Shown: positions 1 through 14,129 of the stretch, in pieces
How the letters are laid out: each line of letters begins with the position of its first letter
Numbering within the stretch: the first letter of the stretch is position 1
From: Rhynochetos jubatus
Lineage: Eukaryota; Chordata; Aves; Eurypygiformes; Rhynochetidae
Assembly (NCBI GenBank): GCA_027574665.1
Contig: CM050652.1
Coordinates: 35,173,631 to 35,237,630, forward strand
Direction: 5' to 3'
Length of the DNA: 64,000 nucleotides
Position numbers and translations under genes: made by a program
Notes under the pieces: generated by a model
Seen by the model: the letters and a program-made list of their open reading frames with translations, nothing else
Told to the model about the DNA's origin: nothing
Databases searched by the model: none

Positions 1-539
1 AGCTCAGGTAGAAGCCAGCTTCGTAAAATTAGCGGCACTGGATAACTTTCCAAGTCTTCTGGACATGACACTGGATTAAAACTGTCTCTGAATGATTATC
101 TACTACTGCTAGTATGCAAAAGGAAGGAGCATTATCAAAGAGAAAAGGAATTGTTCACATGCAGAGATTCATGTGGCAAAGAACAGACAGGTACAGGATG
201 GCACTACAATGGGAGAGATGGGAAAAGGGTCTAGTGATCACGGGGAAACAGCTCTGCTTTGACAGATAACAATTTTACTGCTCCTGGACTCCCAGCACTC
301 CCTTGCAAATAATCCTATGTAGAAATTAGATGTGACAAGAGTGCAACCTACACACTGAAGGCTCCCACTGGCTCTCCACTGCTACTGTTAAAAACAATAT
401 TGTGTGTTTGAAATGAGACAGACATGGTATTTGTAACTCATTAATTTCTTAAAAGAAATTTGTGCAGAATTTTTGATGGGATTTTTTTTTTCCCCTTTAT
501 GGGATCTGAATACAGGCTTACAGAAATATCGATCCAATT

Positions 540-553
540 AATAATAATAATAA
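540..553 (+). repeat. AAT microsatellite
   Basis: Between four and five ATA units in intron 4. Confidence 0.85.
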
Positions 554-3500
554 AGGTTTTCTGTAAATTCTTCTTTTGGATTTCTGAGTGATTTAAAACC
601 AAAATAAACTCCACCACCTCTTTTCTGCCACAGCATCTTTGCTTTTATTTCTGCCATTCCTAAGGTATTTGCTTTGAACCAGACTCATTTATTCAAAGAC
701 AGTGGACAGTTTTTATAACCTTTTAATATGTAATTTGACTCACTTGAGTGGGCCTCCATTTAAGGGGACTCTGGGTTTAGAACAGAGTAAGTACTCTGGC
801 AACAGTCTAGACCAGACTGATCAAAAGAGCTGATCAGACACTAACTACATTTTACACACTAGTTTAAGAGAGTCATAAGGGATATACTGATCCCTTTTTG
901 TTTGAAAGGGCTAGTATAAAAAAACACACATTGATAAAACTGCTAGCACATCAGGCTAATTTTTTAATTATCCTTTGCTTCCCCTTTAATCAGCATTTCA
1001 CAGAATATCCATATTTTAAAGACCACTCAAGACCGGTCTGGGGTTCACCTTTTTCTTTGTGCACACTGACATACTTCCTATATATGTTGATAGCTATCAT
1101 TCTCACTTCTATGGGTAGAATTGGGTCCTGAGGGACTCACATCATATAAAAAGCAATTCAGAGGCGAGTGGGTCAACCTTTCATGGCTCAAGTTATTTTC
1201 ACTAGAAATTGCAGCCACCTGGGATGAAAAGCACAACCCAAAACAAAAAAAACCCACCCTGATCACAAACCTTTGGGCATGTGTGTGTGCGTGGAATTAA
1301 AGCAATGCTGTTGATAACTGATAAAACAGAGCCTCAGTTTTATGTTTTTCATTAATGTCTTCAGCAGTTGGACTTTATTCAACTTGAAAGTTACAGCTGC
1401 TCATAAGAGTCAAGTGATTTGATCCGAGGAATTAGACGGCTCTAGATATGAGTACTGGGAGGGACGCAGACGTACATGCACAGGTCACTGGTCTGAATTC
1501 AACTCTGGTGGGCTCATTATGCTCTTACCAGTCTCTTTACCTTTCCGCACCAGCTGCTCAGCCGTTTCACAACGGCAAAGGGTACTTCTGATGGCCCAAG
1601 TGACAAAACCTGACACATTCATCGGCTGTCTCACTGGAGAGGCTGGGTGCGAAAGCCTGGCGTGGGAGCCACCCTGCTCAGTGGGATTTTCTCCTGTGAT
1701 TGAAGAGGTGCCGAATGAGGCCCTAATTGGGTTTGGAGGCTGCACTGCCCTTGCCGTGACCTCACAGTGACAGAGCTGCCAAGCACCGACTGAAGGCTTT
1801 TCCCACCGAGCAACCTCCAGAGCCCTGAATTCAATAGCCCAAAGTCAATAACTGCTCACGGGGAGGGAGCCTGGCAGCCGCAAACAGCCCAGCCACTGCT
1901 CTTAGAGACCCATTCTATACGGTCCTGCAGGACAGTTGATTTTGACTTTACGCTTCCTAATGGACTAAGCAGCAACGTGGCGTTACGTGAACATTACCGC
2001 TTCTGCCATGCATGAAAGATGCATGCGTGCAATGAAATAGTTCTCTAAAAGCATTTAGCTCCCCATGCATTGTGGAAACATGAATGTATGATTTGGTACC
2101 ATAAAGCAGCTGTCCTATTAAACTGTCAGAAATAGCTACATAGGAAACAAGAACTCAGAGAAATGCAGTGCCCAGACGGCATCTGATTCTGCCATGTTTA
2201 ATAGTGACATTTTCATTTCAGTCACACTGGTGAAACACATTACAGCAGAGCCACAGGGTGAGCCTGCCAAAGGCAGCCAGATGATTCATGTTTGTAGGGA
2301 AAAAGTATGTCAGCGCTAACCAAATATTCTCCAATGACAAGGTTGCTTCAGACCCATACCAACCATTAATTTATATCACCAATGAAGGAGTAATTAAAGC
2401 AAAATTTTTTTTTTTGCAGGAGAGGAAATCAGAAGTCACAGATCTGCAGCCCCCTTGATGCACTGCCCTCCAGACCACATGGCTCTGGTGCCCTCTCCAT
2501 CATCGTCATCCACAGCAAGCAAACAAACAGAAGAAACCATTCTTAAGTCTGGAGGCCATGGAGGCCATTAACCCACTTACTTTGATCCCTTCTGAAAACA
2601 AACAATAGATTTCCCCGAGTCCTATCCCCTCTTCTGAACCCAGCTACCTAACTCCCCACCCACACAAACGTCAGCATTGTACTTGCCCTTGCGCTTCACA
2701 GACAGTGTGTACATTCACTAATCCAGAGCTGGTAAATAATCACAGAAAACAGGAATAGTAGCCTAAAATGGAAGAAACAAGATTCTGATTTTCTCTCTCT
2801 CTCTTCTGGCCACTTCACTGAGTTTTTCTGATGCAGAGATGCTGTGCCCCGAACAACTAAATGCGGAGCAAGAGATGAGCCAGTGCCTCGGTGCAAATCC
2901 TGCAGCGGGCTACATCCACTCAGTCACCCGCAAGTGAAAAGAAGCACCAGGAGCTTAAAAGGCTGTATGTAAATCTACAGAAAATACTGCAGTTATCTTT
3001 TGGATTGACATAACTGCATAGTCCATGATGATCAGCTAAATTCATTCTATATTCAGATTCAATACTTTAAAACTCAATTCGGTGGTTTAGTATATATCCC
3101 CGTTTAAAATATGTGGTGAATAAAGCAACAAAAGGGTAAAAACCTGCCACTGTGTTGTACTGCTGCTGTCACACTCAGGATGTAGCAACAACACTGGCTT
3201 AAGGAAAATATCAATATAACAAATGCTTTTGCATTTTTAATATGGATAAAACAGCCACCTCTCCTTGAATCAAGCAGGTGTATTTTTTTTTTCTTTTGTG
3301 GAGAACACAATCAGCTGAGAATTGCACAGTACCCTTTCTGAGTTTCTTATGAGAAACAAACAGGGAAACATACATTTTAGAGGAAGCTATTGTTGGTTAC
3401 TCTCATTTAATCATACAGAGAAAGAAACACTTTAGTGAACAAGGTCAAAAGTGTAATTTCACTGCTGTCATAGGTCTATTAGGATTCTGGTGTTCAAAAC

Positions 3501-3977
3501 AAAGAGGCATCTCCTACTGTTAGGAGTATTCAGGGGACACCCTGATTCCATTACACACTTTTTCAGACAAAAATGATTTGAAACGCAACATTAAACTGCG
3601 CATTTCTACAACAGAGGATAAAAATCTGGTAAAGGTGACAAAGAGAGACCGTTCAGAAAACCCTTTTCGACAGCGTATATCAATTCCAAGCCACAGGGAG
3701 GATGTATCCATTTTGTCAAAAGGTGTTAAGCATTGTGGATTCAGTACAGACGAAGCAGAAGTGCCTGGCCTGTCTGAAGAGGTATTAGAAATGTGTCAAT
3801 GGAAAAGAAAGAGGGATTAAACTGACAGAAAGAATAAGGCAGGGGTTTATTACATTCAAAGGGGAACGAAACAGTAGCTTTTAATTAGGTGTGTCACAAA
3901 ATAGCTAGGGAAAAAACCAGAAGTAAATCCTAGAACTACAGAATCAGGCTAGATGGGTACTTGTTTACTATAGTAAC

Positions 3978-3993
3978 TAAATGCATGCATTTA
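3978..3993. repeat. 16-bp perfect palindrome
   Basis: TAAATGCATGCATTTA equals its own reverse complement. It contains overlapping ATGCAT units, similar to POU-type half sites but without the known dimer spacing. Confidence 0.9.
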
Positions 3994-6892
3994 AAGAAGC
4001 CAAGGAAAACCAGTGCTAATGTCTGGTGGGCTTCAAATCAGTTTTAACTTTTCTTAATTGTTAAGAAGTGAAAGAAGTGATGATAAAAAGACAAAAAATG
4101 TTTTTCTCCTCTCTAAATTAAGTACTGGAACTTACAGTCATTATAATTACCGAGGACTTTTAATACATTTGGCCCTAGCACCTCGGTTTCACTTATTACA
4201 AACTAAATTACTCTCCCTTAGTCCCACACAGACTCATTTCTCAATGTTTCTTTAGAAACCAGGTGAACAAACACCTCACTGCATTGGCAATAATCATGGA
4301 ACTATGGTGCAAAGCCTTTAAATGATTTCCGTAATTTTATGAATTAAGGCAGGCTGGGGACAGTGAAACAAACCATTATATAATGTTTACCTGGCATTAA
4401 AACAGGTCCCAGTGATGACATATCCATCACCATAAAACTCAGAGGTGAAAGCAGCAACTCTCAGCAACACCAATGGAAAAAAAACCCTGGCTGCCTCCCA
4501 ACCGTAATACCCAAGAGATGTTTCAAAAATGCCCCAACTCCCACTCGGCATCACGACCAAGAAGAAAACAAGCGACAAACCAGGGAGAGGGTAGAGCCAA
4601 TGAACATTGCCTCTGCCCTCATTTTCCATCTACTGACACTCAACAGTCCTGCCACCCTGGTTTCTTCACATTTTTCAGCACAAACATCAGGCTGTCTGCA
4701 GAAATATTGTGACAGAATAGAAACACTGGAGCACTTCTCTTTCAGCCAAACAAAGCCAACGTTAAGAGGGAACGCTCTCCCTGCTTGCGGCTCTTCCGCA
4801 ATGCAGCCTCATCATGTACACCGTGGCTAAAGCAGGCTGCTTGGAGGCTTTCCTTCATTCATCGCTTGGGCGAACTTCAGCTTCCTCAAGTCAAAAAAAG
4901 GTGAGAACTTGCCTTGGTGAAGTATTGCACAAGGGCAGGTTTTCCTATGGGAGTGTGCTCCGGTATTTCCTGCAGGAACAATGAAGAACCCTCCCAAACT
5001 TCTCTTAAGGCCTTCTGCAGGCTACCAGCCACCCTGGCTGCTCCGAGGGTTAACACCTCAGCAGCACACCCACCAAGTACAGCCCTACTCTGGCAGGACA
5101 CCGACCCGACCCATGTGTTCCCAGGTATTTCATTCAAGGGCCTCTTCTCATGTCCTCACACCTGCATGGAGCCAAGCGTGCTACACACCTCTCCTGTGGC
5201 AACACGAGAACCTCCTCCTGCCTTTGAAAAGAACCAGGGAAAGAAATTATGAAATCCAGTCCCCATAAGAAATGCTGAAAGTTGTCTTTCATTGGCAACC
5301 TACAAGCACTCGAGCTGCTCCTGTGCACACACATGCAGATATTTACATTGTTTCCTGTTACCCAACTCATTCGTATTTACATTTCTAATGCTAATTTAGT
5401 GATTCCTGTGGAGAAGGCCTCTGGGAGAAACCAGGCTGCTGACAGACTCTAAAGCCACTATTCTGGAAGTCAGTTTTTACCAAATGAATTGTATTATTTT
5501 TAATCAAGGATCATGAATGGGCAAGTAGAAGCTGTTTCTCAAAGCAAAATAATGTTCATAGATTTCCACAGAAGGGCTTACTCCTCATCTACAGCAGCAC
5601 CTGAGCCAGCCAGCATCTTCCTTCCTGCCACCAAAAATAAAAGAAATCTGAATGTTTAGAACTAATCTTACATTCCGTCTCATGTATTCAACTAACAACT
5701 TAGTAAGCAGCAGTTAAAGGGATTTTCTACTCTTGGCGGCCTCCCTCCACCCTATGTTGCATCCAAAGGTGAGAAACACTTGGTCATCACCAACACTGTA
5801 CCTAAATTACTTCAGTTGTTTCTGCATCACTACTCATTCTAGAGTTTTATATTTAATACTGAGCTTGCAGGGCGTCCACAGAGGAGATATCTTGGAGAAG
5901 ACACATTGCCTGGTCATTTCTGATGCCAGGAGCTGCAGGCTTCTTGTTCTCAGTGCCTCTTTGGCATGCTGCAGCTGCATTCCTATGGGACTCTCCTGTG
6001 AATTCCCTGCTCTAGTTTAGGGGTTTTGCTTGTCTGATGCAATCTAAGTATGGAGTTATTATTAGTGACCAGCTTATTATTAGCAGTTGGCTTTATTAAG
6101 TGTTTCATTTTAGGGCTAATTATATTTTTTTTTCCCTGTACTCCCAGCCCAACGCTGCACTGGATGGCATTGGTTACGTGTATATGATTTTTTTGATTGT
6201 TTAATCAGCGAAGTAACTTTTGCTATTGAATCAGTGGCGACTTTGTATGTTTACATATCCACTTCTCATATTGTCTACTCTAGTTCCAGTAGCACTAAAT
6301 TAAATGCCAAGCCAGTGAACTAAACTAAAATGCTGTGTACTTTCCTGTTGGTTTACATCTGAATTCACTGATCTTTCAGAGAGGACTTCAGCTGGCAGCC
6401 AGGAAGCTATTACAAGCCAGTTTATCGTGAGTTTACAGCAACACTACTAGCACATGAAATCTGCCTGTCATCGGTTCCAGCATCCTTAGGTTGGAGATTT
6501 GCTGCCCTCACGGGATTCATTTTGCCAGTGATAATTTCAGTGTTCTTCATTTGAACACAGCTAAGTCCAGGGTTGCAATGATGATACACCACCGCGTTTC
6601 TGTATCACGGCTGAACAACATGCCACCAATTACTCTGGCCGTGCGAGGGAAATGAACAAAGAAGTGCAGTCACGTCCCTATGGCCAGCTCTGAGCCTCAG
6701 GACTGGTATCTGTGGAATCAAAGTCTTTTTCCCTGCTGCCCAGGATATCACATTCATCTCCAGGATGAGTTACTATGGCAACTAAACCTGGGTTTAGTGG
6801 ATGAAGGCACTGCTGTGCAAGTCAGTGTTTATTTTGCCAGTAATACAGCTGGAATACGGCTGACCATGTAAGACGGAAGCAGCACAGATTTT

Positions 6893-6905
6893 CCCCCCCC
6901 CCCCC
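6893..6905 (+). repeat. C13 homopolymer
   Basis: Thirteen C between ATTTT and GCTCTT, in intron 4. Confidence 0.95.
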
Positions 6906-7786
6906 GCTCTTCAGTGTCTAACCACTGAGGAAGTCAGAATGACTTTTAGCACCTAAAGCATCACATCTACTTTGATCTCAGCTTTTCTGCTTAACTCAGC
7001 AGCAGTTGCAGGATATTGGAACAAGCTGAACTGAGAGGTAAAAGCAGACTGAAAGTCACACTCTCTGCTCACTCTGCATCAGTGCATTTTTATCCAAGCC
7101 CTGCTTCGCTCACCCATGCAGAAGTGACAGGGGAAGACCTCGCTAAAAGCCTCAGGAGCATGACTCAAGCTGCATTGCGTAGCTGCTGCCGAGACTGAAC
7201 GGCCTGGGCTGCCTGGCAAGCTCAATGAATTCAGGGAGTGAGAAAAGCTTTCCAACACAGTAAGGACCGCAGTAGACTACAAACATTACCCAAGCAAGCC
7301 TGGGGTGCTCCCTCCTGGCCCTCCTCCCACAGTACGGATGGGGGCTAGAGGTCTAAGGTACTCAGCCTTCTTGGCATGCCTTGGCCCTCTAACACTGGAA
7401 TAAGGAACCTGTGGCTGGCTCTCTGTGGTCAGCTACAAACGTACAGATTAAAAAGATGGTTCTGAGCTTAATGCACTGCACTGGGAGAACTGGATTCTGG
7501 TATATTTGCTTATCCCACGAGCTGTCTCTATTAGATGTCACAGACTCTTTGTGGATCAGTAAAGTACTGGTAAGAATGATTAAAATTATATCTTGGCATC
7601 CTTCACCAATCTTGCCTCAGACACTATGAGCTCAGCAGGCTACACACGCAACATACATGCAAAGATGTTATTACAGTAGGAATTCTTCCTTGATCAGTGC
7701 TTATATTCACCAATAAAAATGGACAGGAAAGGAATTTTTACTTGCAGTGGCAGCAGCCAACTTGGTTTTGTCTGGCTGAATTAGTA

Positions 7787-7834
7787 GGTTTGGTTTTTGT
7801 AGGTTTGTGTTTTTTCTTTTTGCCTTTTTTTTTC
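7787..7834 (+). repeat. T/G-rich low-complexity tract
   Basis: GGTTTGGTTTTTGTAGG, then GTTTGTGTTTTTTC and T runs. This is the same type as the A/C tracts but on the opposite strand. Confidence 0.75.
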
Positions 7835-9657
7835 TGAAGGCTGAAAACCTATGAGAATTAAAGTTAATAGAATTCATCACTCCTGAAAACTAATACCAAG
7901 GAACTGTGGCTTTCCAGTTTACTGAGATTACTTCAATAGCCAAAATTCCTCCTCTTCCTCAATCTGGAACATAACTTCATGGGTAGATGATGTCTGTGTG
8001 GTTAGGTCCAAAGACTTAACTGGATGTACCACTCTTCAAAAACGTTTACAATGGCTTCAATATCTGCTAGATTGCCATAGCCTTTGCTAAGGCATATGCT
8101 CTCCCAGAAAAACATGAAAGTTTGGAGAAGAGGTGGGATATTTGTTTTGTCTTCAAAATCCTACAAACATTTACTGCCACATAAATTGTTTCTGTTAAGT
8201 CAGTGCTGGATACGACATGCCGGTACCCTGGAACTTGTCATCCACTGGATCACTAGAAAACGGCCTTCCTCATCACCATAGTTAGAGTGCAACAACTTAC
8301 TTTGATTCAACACCTTTTCTCCACACTTCAGTTGAAGTGCCTCCAAAAGCTTTACCCGGCACAAAACCCTGCAATATCTGATGTTGCTGCTATTCCTATG
8401 AATCCTGTGCTCTTGCTTCACCCTGGAAGGAGGCCAGCAAAGAGAAGGGGAACAGAAGTGCTTTCAGCAGGCCTACAAGTCAGGCTTCCAAGAAAAAAAG
8501 CAGGGGAAACAGAGATGGGACTTGGCTATATCTCCTGAGTGTGACTAAGATGCCATGCTCTTTTCCAACATTTCAGCTAGGCAGGATCAGACTTCACCTA
8601 CCAAACTGCAGTCAGTGAAGGAGAATGTGCGTGGGAGAGACTCGCTTCATCCTGAATTCGCTCTCTCCTCACTACACAGGCTCCTCAGCAGACCAGACTT
8701 AGGTTATCTGTTGCCCTGAAATGATCAAATATTTATTATTCTCAAGTGATTCCATCAAACAATTAATAATAATCTAAAAAGGGGATGTGCACATAGATTG
8801 GCCAAAATACAATCCATAAATGTTGATCTTGCCTCTTGGGAGGCATCTTTTGATGATCTGGAGGAATGAGAACTTCAGAGGACAAAGAAGAGTCACCACA
8901 GATTGCATAGTCCCAAGTGGAAAAGGCCTTGTGCACGCTTTAGAGATTTGCAGCTCTTTTTGCCCCATCTTTAGAAGCAGACAGGGAAAAGAATGCTTTT
9001 CCAAATACTGCAGACTAGAGAAGCTTATTAACTGAGTTAGTCTTTCCTCTAGAGACTTTCAAGTACCAAGTATGAAGCACAGTTATTGTTGTTTATGCAG
9101 ACACAGATCTAAGGAGACAGGATGTAGGCAGACCACTCAAGGAAAACAGGGAAAATAAACACCATTTAGATTAGAAGATGGGTAGTTAAAATACATCAGA
9201 AAATTAAAAATTCTTCAAAATACTGTAAATCAAAGACTAAAGCAAACTAGCTCTACAACAGTCATATACTAGAACACGTCTTGGTTTCCCTCCTTACAGA
9301 GTGTTAGCGCTTCTGGCAAAAATCACCCTGCTGGACTGCCATGAGGAAGAGGTCAGATACCATGAACCACAAAAATGGGTTAGAATCATCAATTCTGACT
9401 TCTCAGAAATTCTATTTAAGCTACAGTGCCAGTCAGCAGATACATAGCTGTTTCCATGCCCTTCTCATTTACTTCATAAAAGCAGATTAATCCCCCATAT
9501 TTGACTTCCTATGATGAGAACTACACATGGAAGAAGCAGCTGACAAGCACCATGACACAGAAGAAGAGGAAGTATAAATGTAGTGACATTCAACACAAAG
9601 AACAAACAGGGAAAGAACTGAAATAATAAACAAAGTAGAATTCAGTTTTCAATTCAC

Positions 9658-9678
9658 TTTTTTTTTTTTTTTTTTTTT
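9658..9678 (+). repeat. T21 homopolymer
   Basis: Twenty-one T on plus, equal to A21 in the PPM1H sense. It could be the tail of an old retro-inserted sequence on the minus strand, but I recognise no parent transcript in the adjoining sequence. Confidence 0.95.
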
Positions 9679-11851
9679 ACACTGGGAGCAGTTGGTGTTA
9701 CAACCATACTCTCCCACATCTGGGTACCTGAAGCATCAATGAACTTCTTTAACCTGCACCCAGACAGAAGCACCACAAAAACATTCACTCAACAAGCTCC
9801 TGTCATTTAACAACCCTAAATGCCTTAGAATGAATTCCACACTTGCAAAAAGGAGGAGAAAATCTATTCTGGACATGAGGATATATGTTCAAGCAGAGGG
9901 TGAATATGCCTTTAAAACATAAGCACAGGGTAGCAGAAGCAAGGAGGCAAAAAGATGATCAAAAATCTGATGAAACAAAGCAAAAAACTCAGTGACCCTT
10001 AAAGTCTGTGAAGCCTCGGAAACATCAGGCTCTCTGCTTTGATCCCATCTTCTGCCAATAAATCAAAAAAGCCCAAGAAGAACCCATTTGCAGATTTACT
10101 GCAAATTTTCAGGGCCTATGGAAGTCAAATCAACTTGTGGTGTTCTGTTTCTCGTATAACGACAAAAGCACAGCTACCCTACATGGCTCCAAGCACAGCA
10201 GAAAATGGCATTGCCTGCAGTCTCTGAGCAGCTCCTTAGCCAGACAACATGAAAGCCAGAAGAACACTTGTGCCAGAGACAGTTAATATGATCATATTGC
10301 ATTACAGTCACTGCAGTGATACTGGGCAAATGTTATGTTGCATGAGGCTATACAATAATTGGGCAGTAATCAGTAAAAACATTAAGTCCCTGTTTTACTA
10401 CTGCTTCAGCACCAGCTATAAAACAATATCCTAATAAAGAGCATAAACCTAAAAAGAACCGAGATTAACAAAGCATTTTATGGCAGTTTAGAAGTAAAAG
10501 TCACTTTAGCAATATAAAATTGAATAATACTGTTTAAAAGAATGAGCAGAGCAGATTTACTATTCCTTCTTAAAAGAAGAGCAGCTATTCAGAGGGCTTG
10601 GCCTAGTCATCACAGCATGTATGTCAAACCGGTAAGCAAAGCACAAGCACAGCACATCAATACTCACCAGAAAAGCCCTATATATACTGGATAGCTGACC
10701 ATAGCACCATCAGTCCCTAATTACATAACCTTGCAGGGACAATCCTAATCACTGAGAGGAAGAGAGAGGCACGTACATTACAAGCTTTGGCCAATATTCA
10801 GACATGAATTTTGACTGTACAAAGTAGGTATATTTATGGCAAAGTCCAAGAATGATCAGATAAGCCATTAGAGAATGAAAGCAGCTCCCTTCAAGTTGTT
10901 TTCCTCAGGCTCTGAATACATCACCTCATTTTTAGCAGGGTTCTGGTATCATGTGCAGTTAACATATAATTATTACAGAACTGTGATTGCATCATTAGCA
11001 GAAGTTTAATTATATCATTGACATTAGTGATGCCATAACACCAAGCTCAATAATAGTTCATAACAAAACCTACAATTAGCACAATTTTTCCTCCTTTTTA
11101 CACCAACCAGAAGTGTTCAGCCTGGAGAAGCCTAATAGTCCATACAGAAGTGAGCTAGGGCTGAACCTGAAAAGATTGCTGGCTGGTAATTTAGTAATAT
11201 GGTAATTAAAGTCTTTTCATGATGTAATTACACATCAACTACAAAAGGACAGCTGCTATACAACACTGCCAGGGTACGTGGCATGAAATGATTAGATTTG
11301 AGAAGCTTTGGTGGTTAAACTGAATACCACAGACATAAGTCTGAGGTATAGCTGGCACTGCATAGCGCATTATTATTCAAGTCTCACACTTGGCGTTTCT
11401 TTAGTCTCATTGTGATAGTAACAGTTCGTTGCACGTACCTTGGCCCTGTGACAGCAGAAGCTGTGCAAAACTCACCTTTAAAAGCTTCTGCTGTTTTGAG
11501 GTTGCCTGGAATTAAAAGACCTAACCTTCTTCTGGGCAGAGGCAGTACAAATGAGGTTTGCATGAACTCAGAATGTTTATCTCCCACCCCTGCAGCACAA
11601 AACCTCCTCACACAGACTCTTGTCTGTGGGAAATGTAGCTTGATTTATTTGTAGGCTTTTCCAGTGGGGGAGCAGAGAGGGGAGAAGGAGAACGAGGACA
11701 GTGAAGAGGCACAAATGAGTAAGTGAACTCAAAGAAACTAAAGCTTGACTGAAAACTGAGGGTTTTGGCATCTAGTTCCAACAGCAGTAAGTGCAAGTCC
11801 TCTGTTTGGGTGAAAACAAACCCCACTCTTCTTCTCAAGAGCAGATAAGTA

Positions 11852-11866
11852 TTTTTTTTTTTTTTT
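11852..11866 (+). repeat. T15 homopolymer
   Basis: Fifteen T between AGTA and AAGT, in intron 4. It is simple-sequence DNA. Confidence 0.95.
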
Positions 11867-14129
11867 AAGTAGTTTCCTTACTGTTTTTCTTACCACCTTC
11901 ATTTGTATATGTTCAAACAGCGAAGCTGACCATGCAAGGCATGAGACAGCAAAAAGGAACATATTTTTCCAACTAACATGAATAAAACTTCTTGGCTACA
12001 TGACTGGACTCAAAAATACAGGAATGCACTGTGCACCGACAGTAAGCGGACAACCTCAGAGCTGCTTTTCTAGTCCTAAAATGTCCTTTGAGTGATGGGG
12101 AGCAACTTAGGCATTTGCAATAGCTGTTTCCTTTTCTGAACCATGGGAAGTGGGGATTTGGTGGTAGAGAGGCCCAGAACAACTTATCTTCTACACTTTA
12201 AACTTTTTATTTTCTTGAGCTACAAAAATCTAGAAGTGGGTTTCTTTGAAAGATTTTAGGAATCCAAAGAATTTTCCCCAGCATGCAGAAGGTTTCCATG
12301 AGGTCCATTTGGAAAGTGCAAAATCAAACTACTTGGGACCTGGAGGGACCTTGTTACCTGCAGATGTGAGGAATGAGTAGAAAAATTTGACCCCTGGTTC
12401 AAACAAGACCCAGCCTTGCCAGTGACTTCCCTTCTAATTTCTGCTCTTCCTATTCCCCTGATGAGATATGTTTTTGAATGTTTTCTTTTGGGGGTGGGGA
12501 GGCTTGATGAACTTTCAAAGCCTATTCAAGACTTGGTGACTTTAACTACGGTGGACACCTGGGCTAATTCAAGATCACTAATTAACAACTTCTTTTTGCG
12601 TGTCAGATGCCCCAGTGGAGCTAAGCCTGCTCTCGGGAAGCAAAAGAGGAATCCTGGGAAAACTGGAAGCAGCCAGTCATTTAAGAACAAAGATTGCAAC
12701 TACACAGAAGTAGGTCCTGCATGACCAATTTTACACAGCACACTTTTAAGAGACAATAAAGCAATTTAGCCACCCGGATGAAGAAACTGTACTGTACTTC
12801 AAGTACAATAGCATAGGAAAACAAGATTATTTCTAGCTTGATGGCAAAAGAGCCAAAATTCAGTGCAGATATTCATTCTGATTACTAGATAGGTGATCTA
12901 CTCAAACATGTTTGCAGCTACCCTCTGAGGACTCATTTGACATTTGATGCAAAAGATTAAAATATGTCACTTGTCAAGAGGAATTAGGAGCACAATTTGC
13001 AATATAAACAGCCAGTTCAGCATATTAAGAACAATCACCAACATGAAAAGAATAGGAACTTTATGCACAAAGGACTTATCTGACTTCCTACACAGTTTAA
13101 AGCAGCAGGAGGCAATAAAAGTGTTAGGTTCAACCTACAAAGCATTTTGCGGTTGACTGCTGTCTCTGTAAATACGTTGTGTACACAGAGTACAAACATG
13201 AACTGCGTGTGCACAAACCTCAAAACACAGATGCATAACTCTAGCAGTCTTCACCTAAAGACAACTTGGTTCAGTACCTTTGCTGACTTTAATTCCTCAG
13301 CTGCTAACTAAAGAACACCACAGCAGCGCGTACCGTGCAGGGAACTATTCTCCCTGGCCTGTTTGTGCAGAGCACTGCCAAAAGAAACATGGGAAGATCT
13401 GAAGTCTTGCAAGAACTGCCTCATCTCTCTCTGATGGTGGTATGCGCTGAGAGTGAGAGGAAACGAATGCAAGTGAGATTTCCAGTACACTCCTAGCTTT
13501 AGCCAAATCAGAAGACAGAGAAAGCTTCTTGTCATGAGTCTTCAATCACCCAGCTTCTAAATGTAACAAACCCACAACTCCTGAATGACAGCATTCAGTT
13601 GTGGGAAGTGGACAAGTACATGAGCTAGAACGGGACACAGTAAAAATCCTAACGTGGGATAGCCCCTCTCGCTCCCCTTCTCCTTCAATTATATCAAAAT
13701 CTGAGAGCCAGGTGGCCTTCCAAGACTAAGGCTGAGGACAGGAGCCACAGGACTTTGTACTGAACCAGTCCAGCCCTACCAGCTGCTCCAGATGCTGTCA
13801 CCTTGTCAGTGTTTAATGCACAATTCTTCTACACACCCATCATCTCTTCTGTTTCAATGGCTCTCTAGCGTCCTTGCACTTCCCTGCAACCATCAAGTCA
13901 TTCAGAAATTGCTACAGGGTCAGAATTGTCATCAACCACCCAGACTGCAACTACCACTCGACAGGTAATCTATCACTGACATCTGCATTAACTTCCGTAA
14001 GAACCGTTACGTGACCAGCCAAGAAACAGAATCCTCTTGTGATACTGTTGGCAACTAAGGAACTTGATAACACCAGATCTGGGGAGCTTGGGCTGAAGGA
14101 ATAGGTGGGCAGATACCACACTTACTCAC

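Larger units (their letters stand above)
1..14129 (-). other. PPM1H: PPM1H intron 4, partial
   Basis: This non-coding stretch lies downstream of exon 4 and begins with donor GTGAGT at 14129. I searched the minus strand by eye for the exon that should follow residue 290 (starting with the last base of an Arg codon, then A-I-I-I-R-N-G-E-like sequence) and for later PP2C motifs. I found none, so the intron probably runs past base 1. The content is AT-leaning and CpG-poor, with homopolymers (T21 at 9658, C13 at 6893, T15 at 11852), a T/G-rich tract near 7.8 kb and a 16-bp palindrome at 3978. Open frames near 4.9-5.4 kb and 1.5-1.8 kb show no recognisable domain. Confidence 0.75.

Noticed and set aside
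1735..1758. Plus-strand G-G-C-T-A-L-A-V, resembling the PP2C core strand of PPM1H exon 4
   Set aside because: Flanking residues on both sides bear no resemblance to PPM1H, there are no matching exon borders and it is on the opposite strand. It looks like a chance match of about 20 nt.
9679..9760. Minus-strand open stretch after a CAG acceptor-like site, followed by A21, looking like a retrocopy 3' end
   Set aside because: About 26 codons with no recognised protein, no polyadenylation signal in place and no visible target-site duplication.
10403..10420. TTCAGCACC, the left half of an RE1/NRSE site
   Set aside because: The right half does not follow at any accepted spacing.
12330..12365. Minus-strand CTGCAG|GTAACA, a possible recursive splice site in intron 4
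   Set aside because: Weak donor and only a modest pyrimidine tract. Juxtaposed CAG/GTA is common by chance.
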